DNA from: JACCZX01 sp963829995
GTDB lineage: Bacteria; Pseudomonadota; Gammaproteobacteria; Burkholderiales; Burkholderiaceae_F
DNA: 64,000 nucleotides
Direction of reading: 5' to 3'
Assembly: GCA_963829995.1 (NCBI GenBank)
Contig: CAWHKW010000031.1
Location: 372,001-436,000, forward strand
Below, in pieces: positions 49,851-58,452 of the stretch. The notes under the pieces are model-generated. The model worked only from the letters and a program-made list of their open reading frames with translations, was not told where the DNA came from and searched no databases. Made by a program: the position numbers and the translations under genes. Positions within the stretch are counted from its first letter, which is position 1. Each line of letters begins with the position of its first letter.

Positions 49851-51020
49851 CTAGATAAAAAACGGATAAACGAGAAATCCGGCGGCCTGGACTCCGCGCG
49901 CCTCGAAGAATAAACGGATCGTGTAGTCGCTGCCGCTTCCCAGGCCGTCTTCAATGCGCGACGATGGCTCACCCGCAGCGGCAAGGTAGTCGGCTGGCGT
50001 GAACACTTTGCGCGCGATCGGCCGGTTAAGCGAGTCGGTCAGCGTGACCTCGACCGCGGGCAGCGCCTGCCTGAACCCTGCCCGGTTCCGTACGACCGCG
50101 GTGAGCTCGAGCACATCGGTGCCGGGGATCGTCTGCAGCTCGCTGCCGATGACCGCCAACTGGTCGACCTGAGTGGGCCATCCGACAGTGCATCCGAACA
50201 CCGCACACAGTTGCACCAGCGCTTCGCGCGCCTGCGGAACTCGCGCGAGCAGCTCGGCGCGAAAAATAATGGCGAGCTGTACCGCGATCAAAGCGGCAAG
50301 CAGCATCGAACCACCACCGAAGATGATCGAAAAGCCGCGCCGCACGCGCGAGTGACCGGCACGAATGAACTCCGGCTCGTCTTCAGTGGCGGGTGCACGC
50401 GTGGATAGGGATGGGCGCGCCTCGGTTTCTCCCGGCAATGCGGCCAGTTCGATCACTTCGATCCCATCGACGATGGATGAGGCATCGACCCTTTCCCGTC
50501 CGCCCGGCGCGATCAATGTCGGAACACCGAGGACCGCTTCGGCCTCCTCCTGAATCGGGCGCTCCCGTCTCGATCGCGAATGGCGCTTCTCGTCGTCGCC
50601 TGCGCGCTCCTTATGGTCGGATGTCGCTGCCGGCGAGGGCGCCGAGCGACGCAATGACAGGTTGGCGAGAGTTGCCGGTGCAGTCGGCGCGATGCGCAGC
50701 GTCGTGGCCGGGCCGAGCGCCTGTTTGCTGGTACCGGTGTTGGCGTGCGCCGGACGCGTGCGCGGCCCACGACGCGAGGGTGCGGCCGGTTCGGTCCGTG
50801 ACGCGCGCGAGCTCGCTGCCGGCGGCGGCAGCGGTTTGGTAAGCGCGGTGATCGTTCGCGTCTGCGCCAGGGCCGCATCATCAACATAAGTCAGGCTGCC
50901 GATCGCATCGAATACGGCGCGGCATTGTCCGCAGCGAACCAAACCTCCGCGAAGTTTCAGCTGGTCTGCAACGACGCGAAACAGCGCGCTGCATTGAGGG
51001 CACTTGGTTGCGAGCGCCAT
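49851..51020 (-). CDS. MJ0042 zinc-finger, DUF3426 membrane protein
   Basis: A 389-residue protein. The N-terminus (MALATKCPQCSALFRVVADQLKLRGGLVRCGQCRAVFDA, positions 1-40) is an MJ0042-type zinc ribbon with two CxxC pairs. A long, low-complexity, Arg/Pro/Ala-rich linker spans about 50-245. One transmembrane helix (SIIFGGGSMLLAALIAVQLAIIF, about 250-272) precedes a DUF3426 C-terminal domain. Start ATG 51020 lies at the zinc ribbon; the frame upstream is non-homologous. It directly follows prmA (2-bp gap). Function unknown; the family may be a zinc-dependent membrane regulator. Confidence 0.82.
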   Translation of the reverse strand: MALATKCPQCSALFRVVADQLKLRGGLVRCGQCRAVFDAIGSLTYVDDAALAQTRTITALTKPLPPPAASSRASRTEPAAPSRRGPRTRPAHANTGTSKQALGPATTLRIAPTAPATLANLSLRRSAPSPAATSDHKERAGDDEKRHSRSRRERPIQEEAEAVLGVPTLIAPGGRERVDASSIVDGIEVIELAALPGETEARPSLSTRAPATEDEPEFIRAGHSRVRRGFSIIFGGGSMLLAALIAVQLAIIFRAELLARVPQAREALVQLCAVFGCTVGWPTQVDQLAVIGSELQTIPGTDVLELTAVVRNRAGFRQALPAVEVTLTDSLNRPIARKVFTPADYLAAAGEPSSRIEDGLGSGSDYTIRLFFEARGVQAAGFLVYPFFI

Positions 51021-51022
51021 GG

Positions 51023-51934
51023 CTAGTGTGCCGTCGGTGCGCGAGTTGCGGCCAGGCAAACCCAGCCTTCCTCGCTGCGCCAGGGAGCCAGTGCCACCGA
51101 AGCGTCGTGGCGCGCGAACGCCGCGCTGACCTCGCCGCACTGCCGTTCGAGAATCCCGGACAGCACCAGAAATCCGCCGGGGGCGACGCGCGCAACCAGC
51201 GCGGGGGCCAGCAATTTCAGCGGATTCGAAAGGATGTTGGCAAGCACGACGCCGAAGGTGGTTGCACTCTGACTGAGTCCGTGCGAGTCAGTGTAGCTGG
51301 CGTCGACACCGTTCAATCGCGAGTTCGAGCGCGCGGCCTCGAGCGCCTGCGGATCGATATCGACGCCGACGACGGCGCCGGCCCCAAGCTTCGCGGCGGC
51401 GATCGCAAGGATGCCCGAGCCGCAGCCGTAGTCGAGAACGCTGGCTCCGCGCGGCAGCGTTTCCTCCAACCAGGCAAGGCACAAGCGCGTCGTTGGGTGC
51501 GTCCCGGTGCCGAATGCAATACCGGGGTCGAGCCGTATGACCACGGCGGGTTCGTCCGGGGGCTGATGCCAGCTGGGAACGATCCACAACCGCTCGCTGA
51601 TGCGCGTCGGACCAAATTGCGACTGCGTCTCACGCACCCAATCAGTGTCTCTAACGGGCACGCGCTTTTCGACCGCAGGCGCGATCTGGATTGCGGCACA
51701 GGCGGTTTCTATCATCGCGTCGGCGGTCATTTCTTCCACCAACACACGTAGCCGGCTTCGTGCCCACGCGTGGCGCTCGGGCGCAAAACCCGGCTCGCCG
51801 TAAAGCGGTTCTTCGGAGTCGGTACCGGCATTGGCGTCTTCGATCGACACCGAGAGTGCGCCGTGCTCCAGTAATGCGTCGGCGAGTGCCTCGGCCGAAC
51901 GGTCATCTGCAGCCAGCGTGATTTCAACCAGCAC
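51023..51934 (-). CDS. prmA: Ribosomal protein L11 methyltransferase PrmA
   Basis: SAM-dependent methyltransferase that trimethylates L11. The 303 residues have an N-terminal L11-binding domain (about 1-100, with LLEHGALSVSIEDANAG) and a Rossmann methyltransferase domain: DPGIAFGTGTHPTTRLCLAWLE, the SAM-binding VLDYGCGSGILAIAAAKLGA near residue 175, VGVDIDPQALEAARSNSRLN and VLANILSNPLKLLAPAL (NxxxxP catalytic region). Seven bp after accC on the same strand; conserved neighbour order accB-accC-prmA. Confidence 0.96.
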   Translation of the reverse strand: MLVEITLAADDRSAEALADALLEHGALSVSIEDANAGTDSEEPLYGEPGFAPERHAWARSRLRVLVEEMTADAMIETACAAIQIAPAVEKRVPVRDTDWVRETQSQFGPTRISERLWIVPSWHQPPDEPAVVIRLDPGIAFGTGTHPTTRLCLAWLEETLPRGASVLDYGCGSGILAIAAAKLGAGAVVGVDIDPQALEAARSNSRLNGVDASYTDSHGLSQSATTFGVVLANILSNPLKLLAPALVARVAPGGFLVLSGILERQCGEVSAAFARHDASVALAPWRSEEGWVCLAATRAPTAH

Positions 51935-51941
51935 GATCGTT

Positions 51942-53294
51942 CTAAGCCAGGTGACGTGCTGCCAGCCTCTTTTCCAGATAATGAATGCTGGTGCCGCCGA
52001 GCACGAATTTTTCGTCGATCAGCAGTTCGCGATGCAGCGGTATGTTGGTCTTGATGCCTTCAACAACCATTTCGGACATCGCAATGCGCATCCGCGCCAG
52101 CGCCTGGTTGCGTGTATCGCCATAGCAGATCACTTTGCCGATCATCGAGTCGTAGTTGGGCGGAACGAAGTACCCGGTGTAAGCGTGCGAGTCGACACGC
52201 ACGCCGGGGCCGCCCGGCGGATGCCAGGCAGTGATGCGTCCCGGCGACGGCGTGAATCGCTCGGGATCCTCGGCATTGATGCGGCATTCGATCGCGTGCC
52301 CTTTCTGCACGATGTCGCGCTGGCGCAAGCGCAGCTTTTCGCCGGCGGCGACGCGAATCTGTTCCTGCACGATGTCGATGCCGGTGACCATCTCGGTGAC
52401 CGGATGCTCGACCTGCACGCGCGTGTTCATTTCGATGAAGAAGAACTCACCGCCCTCGAATAGAAACTCGAACGTACCGGCGCCGCGGTAGTTGAGCTTC
52501 TTGCACGCCTCCACTACCTTGTCGCCCATTTTGTCGATAAGACGGCGATTGATGCCCGGTGCAGGCGCCTCCTCGATCACTTTCTGATGACGCCGCTGCA
52601 TCGAGCAGTCGCGCTCACCGAGCCAGACCGCGTTGCGATGTTGATCGGCGAGCACCTGGAACTCGATATGGCGCGGGTCTTCCAGGAACTTTTCCATGTA
52701 AACGGCGGGGTTACTGAACGCCGAATTCGCTTCCTGGCGTGTCAGGTTGACGGCATTGAGCAGCGCAGCTTCTGTGTGCACCACTCGCATGCCGCGCCCG
52801 CCGCCGCCTCCGGCCGCCTTGATGATGACCGGATAGCCGAGCGCGCGCGCGATCTTGACAATCTCGCGCGGCTCTTCCCGCAGCACGCCGTTCGACCCCG
52901 GTACGGTCGGCACTCCGGCTGCCACCATCGCCTGCTTCGCCGACACCTTGTCGCCCATCGCGCGAATCGATTCGGGGCGCGGACCGATAAAGCAGAAGCC
53001 GCTCTTTTCGACCCGCTCCGCAAAGTCTGCGTTTTCAGACAGGAATCCGTAGCCGGGATGAATCGCCTCTGCATCGGTCACTTCGGCCGCGCTGATGATC
53101 GCCGGAATGTTCAGATAGCTGTCTTTGGGCGGCGCGGGCCCGATGCAGACAGATTCATCGGCGAGCTTTACGTACTTTGCATCGGTATCAGCTTCCGAAT
53201 GCACGACCACCGTGCTGATGCCCATCTCACGGCAAGCACGCTGCACCCGCAGCGCGATCTCACCGCGGTTGGCGATCAGAATCTTCTTAAACAT
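51942..53294 (-). CDS. accC: Acetyl-CoA carboxylase biotin carboxylase subunit AccC
   Basis: ATP-grasp enzyme that carboxylates biotin on AccB, first step of fatty acid synthesis. ATG 53294 gives 450 residues beginning MFKKILIANRGEIALRV. Motifs: IHPGYGFLSENADFAE, KAAGGGGGRGMRVV (ATP lid), ERDCSMQRRHQKVIEEAPAP, FLFEGGEFFFIEMNTRVQVEHPVTEMVTG (active site Glu/Arg) and HAIECRINAEDP. An upstream open extension is not conserved. It follows accB by 50 bp. Confidence 0.97.
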   Translation of the reverse strand: MFKKILIANRGEIALRVQRACREMGISTVVVHSEADTDAKYVKLADESVCIGPAPPKDSYLNIPAIISAAEVTDAEAIHPGYGFLSENADFAERVEKSGFCFIGPRPESIRAMGDKVSAKQAMVAAGVPTVPGSNGVLREEPREIVKIARALGYPVIIKAAGGGGGRGMRVVHTEAALLNAVNLTRQEANSAFSNPAVYMEKFLEDPRHIEFQVLADQHRNAVWLGERDCSMQRRHQKVIEEAPAPGINRRLIDKMGDKVVEACKKLNYRGAGTFEFLFEGGEFFFIEMNTRVQVEHPVTEMVTGIDIVQEQIRVAAGEKLRLRQRDIVQKGHAIECRINAEDPERFTPSPGRITAWHPPGGPGVRVDSHAYTGYFVPPNYDSMIGKVICYGDTRNQALARMRIAMSEMVVEGIKTNIPLHRELLIDEKFVLGGTSIHYLEKRLAARHLA

Positions 53295-53344
53295 GGTCGA
53301 AGTGAAGCCCGCGGCGAAGCGCCACGGCACGCGAGTCAGTGGTG

Positions 53345-53800
53345 TTATTCAATGATGAACAGCGGCTGGCCGTACTCCACCGGCTGCCCGTTCTCGACGA
53401 GGATTTCCTTGACCTTGCCGCCGACCTCCGCCTCGATTTCGTTCAGTAACTTCATCGCCTCGATGATGCACAGCGTGTCGCCTGGCTTTACCACTTGACC
53501 GAGCTCGATGAACGCAGCAGCACCTGGACTGGGGGAGCGATAAAACGTGCCGACCATCGGCGACTTGACGGCATGCCCCTCAGGCTCTGGCGGCAACGCG
53601 GCAACCGCGGCTGTCACCCCATTCGAAGGCACTGACGTGGCGGCGGGCACAGTCACCGTCGTACCCGCAGCAGCGGCCGTCGGCGCGGGACTGAACTTCG
53701 CAATGCGCACGCGATCTTCACCCTCGGTGACCTCGAGCTCGGCTATGCCGGAATCTGCGACAAGGTCGATCAACGTTTTTAACTTGCGTAGGTCCATCAA
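53345..53800 (-). CDS. accB: Biotin carboxyl carrier protein AccB
   Basis: Carrier of the biotin group for acetyl-CoA carboxylase. The 151 residues have an N-terminal dimerisation region (RKLKTLIDLVADSGIAELEVTEGEDRVRIAKF), an Ala/Pro/Thr-rich flexible linker (about 45-75), and a biotinyl domain with the modified lysine in CIIEAMKLLNEIEAEVGG and the thumb region FYRSPSPGAAAF. It lies 8 bp after aroQ, and accC follows. The order aroQ-accB-accC is widespread in proteobacteria. Confidence 0.97.
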   Translation of the reverse strand: MMDLRKLKTLIDLVADSGIAELEVTEGEDRVRIAKFSPAPTAAAAGTTVTVPAATSVPSNGVTAAVAALPPEPEGHAVKSPMVGTFYRSPSPGAAAFIELGQVVKPGDTLCIIEAMKLLNEIEAEVGGKVKEILVENGQPVEYGQPLFIIE

Positions 53801-53808
53801 TCGCCGAT

Positions 53809-54258
53809 TCAGGACGTAGGTGCTGCAGTGCTGAGCGCAAAATCCAGCGCGTATCGATATCCCGCTGCACCAAGCCCGACGATGGTTCCCACGGCGAGCC
53901 CAGTGAGATAGGACCGATGCCGAAACTTTTCGCGCCGGTGCAGGTTGGACAAGTGCACCTCTATGAAGCGCACAGACGCAGCAGCCAGTGCGTCGCGCAG
54001 GGCAATGCTCGTGTGAGTCAACGCGCCGGCGTTGATAATGATGAAATCGGTGCCGTCGGTGCGCGCCAGATGAACACGGTCGATCAGCGCGCCTTCATGA
54101 TTGGTTTGAAAAAACACGATCTGCGCATTTTTCCGCTGCGCGATCGGGACAAGCTCGTTTTCGATGTCGGCCAGCGTCTGGCTGCCGTAGATAGCCGGCT
54201 CGCGTGTTCCCTGCAGGTTAAGGTTTGGGCCGTTTAGCACCAAAATGCGGTTAGCCAC
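53809..54258 (-). CDS. aroQ: Type II 3-dehydroquinate dehydratase AroQ
   Basis: Third shikimate-pathway enzyme. The 149 residues show RILVLNGPNLNLQGTREPAIYG with the catalytic Arg/Tyr region near the start, FFQTNHEGALIDRVH, FIIINAGALTHTSIALRDAL and EVHLSNLHRREKFRHRSYL, the last carrying the substrate-binding His. Dodecameric type II class, unrelated to type I AroD. First gene of aroQ-accB-accC; 130 bp separate it from tlpA, which is on the same strand and upstream. Confidence 0.96.
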   Translation of the reverse strand: MANRILVLNGPNLNLQGTREPAIYGSQTLADIENELVPIAQRKNAQIVFFQTNHEGALIDRVHLARTDGTDFIIINAGALTHTSIALRDALAAASVRFIEVHLSNLHRREKFRHRSYLTGLAVGTIVGLGAAGYRYALDFALSTAAPTS

Positions 54259-54388
54259 CCCGGCTCCCGAAGGATTTCAGAATCAGGCACATCGTGAAAA
54301 TTCAGGGAATTTAGGCGACAAAGGCGGGAGAAGGCGCGCAGTGTCCACTTTTTCAGGTGGCCTGTCTAGCCCCGCGATGGACTCCAAC

Positions 54389-54940
54389 TTAGTGAGTTCG
54401 CTGCCCGCTCAGCGCCGCGTCCAACCACCCGCGCAACTGGCTTGCATGCAACCGTCCAAGCTTCGACTGCACGACGCTGCCGCTGCGATCGACCAGCACT
54501 GTATACGGTAGTGCGCCCGACGCGTTGCCGAGTTGACGAACAAGTTCGGTACCCGCGGCGCCTGCAATGAGCAGTGGTAACCCGACGTTTTGCTCGTCGC
54601 GAAAGCGTTTGACAGCGCTCGCGTTGTCAATCGCGACACCCACTATCGTCACGCCGCGCTCCGCATATTCGACCTGGACCTTTTGCAGATCTGGCATTTC
54701 CTCGATGCAAGGCGCGCACCACGTGGCCCAGAAGTTAACGACCAGTAAGCGGCCCTGCCACTGATTCATCGGTTGCAAGTCGCCGTTGGCGTCATTGAAG
54801 CTCTGCGCGAAGAGCGCCGCGGTCTCAACGGGCGCCGTTTCGGGACCGGCTTCGAATCTGAGCGCCATAAGAGCGCCAGCCGCGATAGCCACTAGCGAGA
54901 CAGCTATCGCAGCCAAATTGAGCGTCAACTTCTTGGTCAA
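54389..54940 (-). CDS. TlpA/ResA-type thiol-disulfide oxidoreductase
   Basis: Periplasmic, membrane-anchored thioredoxin-like protein of 183 residues. An N-terminal uncleaved helix (about 8-27, LNLAAIAVSLVAIAAGALMA) precedes a thioredoxin fold with the redox motif WATWCAPC near residue 72, EEMPDLQKVQVEYAERGVTIVGVAIDN, a strand with the cis-proline (ALPYTVLVDRSG) and KLGRLHASQL. This family usually reduces apocytochrome c or other periplasmic disulfides. No partner gene is adjacent; neighbours are aroQ and an unknown nucleotidyltransferase-like gene. Confidence 0.9.
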   Translation of the reverse strand: MTKKLTLNLAAIAVSLVAIAAGALMALRFEAGPETAPVETAALFAQSFNDANGDLQPMNQWQGRLLVVNFWATWCAPCIEEMPDLQKVQVEYAERGVTIVGVAIDNASAVKRFRDEQNVGLPLLIAGAAGTELVRQLGNASGALPYTVLVDRSGSVVQSKLGRLHASQLRGWLDAALSGQRTH

Positions 54941-54959
54941 GGTCCCGCCGAAGGAGAGC

Positions 54960-55610
54960 TCAAGTCGTTTCGTCGATCAGTCTGCGGAGCGAGCCGAGGT
55001 TGGCGCGTCCCGCCGCTTCGATTGGATGCATTCCCTCTTCGGCCGTAATGTCACGCTTATGGCGCGCTGCGACCCTGATCGCGTCGCGCGCATAAATGTG
55101 CAATCGAATGCCGAGCAGGCGCTGCCTCAGGGGGTCGGTCGCGGCGGCAGGCACTACAAAGTTCAATCGCTCGAGGGCGGCGGGGCGCTCGCGGTCGCCG
55201 TCCCCGTCGTCTACATCGAATTCAATGCCGAGGTTCATAAGCCGCAGCTCGACGTCCTTCGCGCTATCGACGAACAGTTGCAAATGAATGTCGGAATGCT
55301 CGGTCGCGGTGCCGTTTAAAACGGCCCCGATCAGGTGCGGATCGAACTCGTGCAGCGTCTCCATCGTGTCGGCAGCGACGCTGCGCAGCGCCGCCAATAA
55401 AGCGCGATGCGCATCGCCGCCGAACAGCTTCAGATAGCGCCGCAACTCGTGCTCGACTTCGCTGTTATCGGGCAGCGTCAAACGACGGGCGCTTTCGCCG
55501 AAAATTTCCTGCACCGCGCGGCGCTTTGCCTGCGCGTACTCGCAGCCCTCCTCGGCGATCAAGCGCGCGGCGGTCACCGCAAGTTCGGTTCGTAGATCGC
55601 CGGCAGCCAT
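54960..55610 (-). CDS. Conserved hypothetical, nucleotidyltransferase-like
   Basis: A 216-residue soluble protein. The middle region HLIGAVLNGTATEHSDIHLQLFVD (about 91-114) looks like the G-(S/T)...SD signature of nucleotidyltransferases, but one of the usual two catalytic aspartates is replaced (SDIH). The N-terminal 80 residues are helical and charged; the C-terminal part has LRLMNLGIEFDVDDG and repeats of charged residues. I know no function. Genes like this often precede mpl in betaproteobacteria. It diverges from mpl by 106 bp and lies 19 bp upstream of tlpA. Confidence 0.6.
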   Translation of the reverse strand: MAAGDLRTELAVTAARLIAEEGCEYAQAKRRAVQEIFGESARRLTLPDNSEVEHELRRYLKLFGGDAHRALLAALRSVAADTMETLHEFDPHLIGAVLNGTATEHSDIHLQLFVDSAKDVELRLMNLGIEFDVDDGDGDRERPAALERLNFVVPAAATDPLRQRLLGIRLHIYARDAIRVAARHKRDITAEEGMHPIEAAGRANLGSLRRLIDETT

Positions 55611-55716
55611 CGGCCGAGTTTATCGGCAGCCGGAAAGATTTTCGCGCGGCGCGCGCATTACAATTCCGCGCCCTTCTGGATGCCAGGGCTCCTTCCTGCA
55701 ACTTCGCGGTTCAACT

Positions 55717-57084
55717 TTGCACCTTCACATTCTCGGCGTCGGCGGAACTTTCATGGGCGGCCTTGCGCAGCTTGCGCAAGCTGCTGGCCACGTCGTGAGC
55801 GGTTGCGATACCAACGTATACCCGCCGATGAGCGATCAGCTCGCCGCGGCGAATGTGCGCGTGATTGAAGGCTATGGCGCCGATCAACTGTCGCTGGCCC
55901 CCGATGTTTGGGTCGTCGGCAATGTAATCACACGCGGCAATCCGCTAATGGAAGCGATACTTGACCGTGGCGCCCGGTTCGTATCCGGGCCACAGTGGCT
56001 GGGCGACCACGTGCTCCGCGGCAGGCATGTGTTGGCGGTGGCCGGCACGCACGGCAAGACGACGACCAGTGCGATGCTTGCGAAGATTCTCGATCACGCG
56101 GGTTTCGAGCCAGGATTTCTGATCGGAGGAGTGCCCGACGACTTCGCCACCTCCGCGCGAACCGGCGCCGGCCGCCACTTCGTCATCGAGGCTGACGAAT
56201 ACGACACCGCATTTTTCGACAAGCGGTCCAAGTTCTTGCACTACCACTCGCGCACGCTGGTGCTGAACAACCTGGAGTTCGATCACGCCGACATCTTTGC
56301 CGATCTGGCCGCGATCGAAACGCAGTTTCACCATCTCGTGCGCACCTTGCCATCGAGCGCACGCGTCGTCGCCAACGCCGGCGATGCCGCGATCGAGCGC
56401 GTTCTACAGCGCGGCTGCTGGTCGGAGCTCGACAAGTTCGGCGCGCCTGAGGGACGCTGGCGCGTCGATGGCGAGCCGCCTTTTGCAGTCCATCGAGATA
56501 ATCATCCTGTCGGCGCGCTGCAGCTTGCATTGGCGGGTCAGCACAACCGGATGAACGCACTTGCCGCGATCGCTGCCGCCGATCACGTCGGTGTGTCGGC
56601 AGCCGACGCCCTGGCCGCGCTGGCCGAGTTTGGTGGCGTCAAGCGCCGGCTCGAGGTTCGCGGCGTGGTCGACGGAGTGACGGTGATCGATGACTTTGCC
56701 CATCATCCGACTGCGTTCGCGGCGACGATCGCTGCGTTGCGCGCGTCGCATCCGCAGAGCCGAATCATTGCGGTATTCGAGCCGCGCTCAAATACGATGA
56801 AGCGCGGCGCCGTCGACGCGCTGTTGCCAGTTAGTTTCTCCCAGGCAGACCGTGTGTTTTGCTACGCGGGAGGAATCGGGGGCAGCGTTGCGTCCGCGCT
56901 GGCGCCGCTCGGAACAAAGGCGAGCGTTCATGACGGTCTCGAGGCGATGATCGAGGCAATCGTCGAATACGCACAGAAGGATGATCAACTGGTGGTGATG
57001 AGCAACGGCGGATTCGGCGGCATTCACGCGAAGCTTCTGACGCGGCTGGCGCAGCGTGCTGACTCTGCCAAGCGCGCCGCGTGA
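55717..57084 (+). CDS. mpl: UDP-N-acetylmuramate:L-alanyl-gamma-D-glutamyl-meso-diaminopimelate ligase Mpl
   Basis: Recycling ligase that attaches tripeptide recovered from old murein directly to UDP-MurNAc, bypassing MurC-D-E. The 455 residues start with TTG at 55717, giving MHLHILGVGGTFMGGLA, the exact Mpl N-terminus. ITRGNPLMEAILD, P-loop VAGTHGKTTTSAM near residue 108, EADEYDTAFFDKRSKFLHY and DDFAHHPTAFAATI follow. TTG is needed because no ATG/GTG precedes the first conserved residues. Pairs functionally with ampD at 42 kb. A GTGA overlap joins it to yqiA. Confidence 0.95.
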   Translation: MHLHILGVGGTFMGGLAQLAQAAGHVVSGCDTNVYPPMSDQLAAANVRVIEGYGADQLSLAPDVWVVGNVITRGNPLMEAILDRGARFVSGPQWLGDHVLRGRHVLAVAGTHGKTTTSAMLAKILDHAGFEPGFLIGGVPDDFATSARTGAGRHFVIEADEYDTAFFDKRSKFLHYHSRTLVLNNLEFDHADIFADLAAIETQFHHLVRTLPSSARVVANAGDAAIERVLQRGCWSELDKFGAPEGRWRVDGEPPFAVHRDNHPVGALQLALAGQHNRMNALAAIAAADHVGVSAADALAALAEFGGVKRRLEVRGVVDGVTVIDDFAHHPTAFAATIAALRASHPQSRIIAVFEPRSNTMKRGAVDALLPVSFSQADRVFCYAGGIGGSVASALAPLGTKASVHDGLEAMIEAIVEYAQKDDQLVVMSNGGFGGIHAKLLTRLAQRADSAKRAA

Positions 57085-57677
57085 GTCCAAGCGGCGCGCG
57101 CTTGATTGTTTACTTGCACGGGTTTCGCTCGTCGCCGCAGTCGCGCAAGGCGCAGTTGCTGCGCGCGCACTTGCAGCAGCGCGGATTGGCTGATCAATAC
57201 GCCTGCCCGGCATTGCCGGCTTCACCCCGAGCGGCGTCGAAGCTGGCGCTTGATGCCGCGCGAGCAAAGCCGCCCGATCGCGTGGCGCTGATCGGATCGT
57301 CGCTCGGTGGTTACTACGCAACGTGGGTCGCCGAAAAGCTCGGCTGTCGCGCGGTGCTGTTGAATCCCGCGATCGATCCCGCGCGCGACCTGCAGGCGCA
57401 CATCGGCCGGCAGCCGGTTTTTTTCAGCGACGATGAGATCGACTTCCGCCCGGAATACATTGACGAGCTGCGCCAACTTGATACGCGCGTCACGCAGCCC
57501 GAACGCTACTTTCTGATCGCGGCGACCGGCGACGCAGTGATTGACTACCGGACCATGGTTGCCAAATACCAGGGCGCACGACAAACGGTGATCGAAGGCG
57601 GCGATCACGAACTTTCGGACTTCGCGCAGCACGTTGACGAAGTCCTTTCTTTCTGCGGTATCCATCAAGGAGTCTGA
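57081..57677 (+). CDS. YqiA/YcfP family alpha/beta hydrolase (esterase)
   Basis: A 198-residue esterase-like protein. IVYLHGFRSSPQSRKAQLL near the N-terminus, nucleophile elbow ALIGSSLGGYYATWVAEK (GxSxG with Ser) at about residue 73, and a C-terminal acid/His pair around ATGDAVIDYR and GGDHELSDF complete the catalytic triad. It fits the YqiA class. GTG 57081 overlaps the mpl stop. The physiological substrate is unknown. Confidence 0.85.
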   Translation: MSPSGARLIVYLHGFRSSPQSRKAQLLRAHLQQRGLADQYACPALPASPRAASKLALDAARAKPPDRVALIGSSLGGYYATWVAEKLGCRAVLLNPAIDPARDLQAHIGRQPVFFSDDEIDFRPEYIDELRQLDTRVTQPERYFLIAATGDAVIDYRTMVAKYQGARQTVIEGGDHELSDFAQHVDEVLSFCGIHQGV

Positions 57678-58421
57678 GTGAACCAGCGGTTGCAAGGGAA
57701 AGTTGCGATCATCACGGGGGCCGCGCAGGGCATTGGCTACGCTACCGCGCGCAAGTTTCTGGACGAAGGAGCCACGGTCGTTGCATGCGACATCAGCAAG
57801 GCATCGATAGACGCCGCGCTGCCGTCGTTGTCGGGACGCGGCACGATCGATGGGACGGTCGTCGACGTGACGGTCCGCGGGCAGGTGGATGCGATGACGG
57901 CCGCCACTGTGCAACGCTACGGACGCATCGACATTCTGATCAACAACGCCGGCATTACGCTCGATGCGCGGCTGCAGAAGATGACCGAAGACCAATTCGA
58001 CCGCGTCATCGCCGTCAATCTGAAAGGCACCTACAACTGTGCGCAGTCGGTGCTCGACACGATGGTGAAACAGGCGAGCGGCGTGATTCTCAACGCTTCG
58101 AGCGTGGTTGGCATCTACGGTAACTTTGGACAAACGAACTATGCGGCCAGCAAGTCCGGAGTGATCGGCTTCGTCAAGACGTGGGCGCGCGAACTCGGGC
58201 CGAAAGGCATTCGCTGCAACGCGGTCGCTCCCGGGTTCGTCGCCACGCACATCCTCGATACGATTCCGGAAAAGGTGCTCGAGCAATTGACTGAGCGCGT
58301 GCCGCTGCGCAGGTTGGGAACACCGGAAGACATCGCCAACGTCTACGCATTTCTCGCTTCCGACGAAGCCTCGTATATCAATGGCGCGGTGATCGAAGTG
58401 TCAGGCGGGTTGACGGTTTGA
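57678..58421 (+). CDS. FabG-like 3-oxoacyl-ACP reductase (short-chain dehydrogenase)
   Basis: A 247-residue SDR, NADPH-dependent. GTG 57678 begins MNQRLQGKVAIITGAAQGIGYATA with the TGxxxGxG cofactor motif; NNAGITLDARLQKM, catalytic NASSVVGIYGNFGQTNYAASKSGVIGF (Ser, Tyr, Lys) and the C-terminal GAVIEVSGGLTV follow. It is closest to FabG-type reductases but lies away from fab genes, so it may serve another acyl or sugar substrate. The start directly abuts the yqiA stop. Confidence 0.82.
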   Translation: MNQRLQGKVAIITGAAQGIGYATARKFLDEGATVVACDISKASIDAALPSLSGRGTIDGTVVDVTVRGQVDAMTAATVQRYGRIDILINNAGITLDARLQKMTEDQFDRVIAVNLKGTYNCAQSVLDTMVKQASGVILNASSVVGIYGNFGQTNYAASKSGVIGFVKTWARELGPKGIRCNAVAPGFVATHILDTIPEKVLEQLTERVPLRRLGTPEDIANVYAFLASDEASYINGAVIEVSGGLTV

Positions 58422-58452
58422 CGGACTGGACCGGTCCTGGCGTGGTTTCTGC

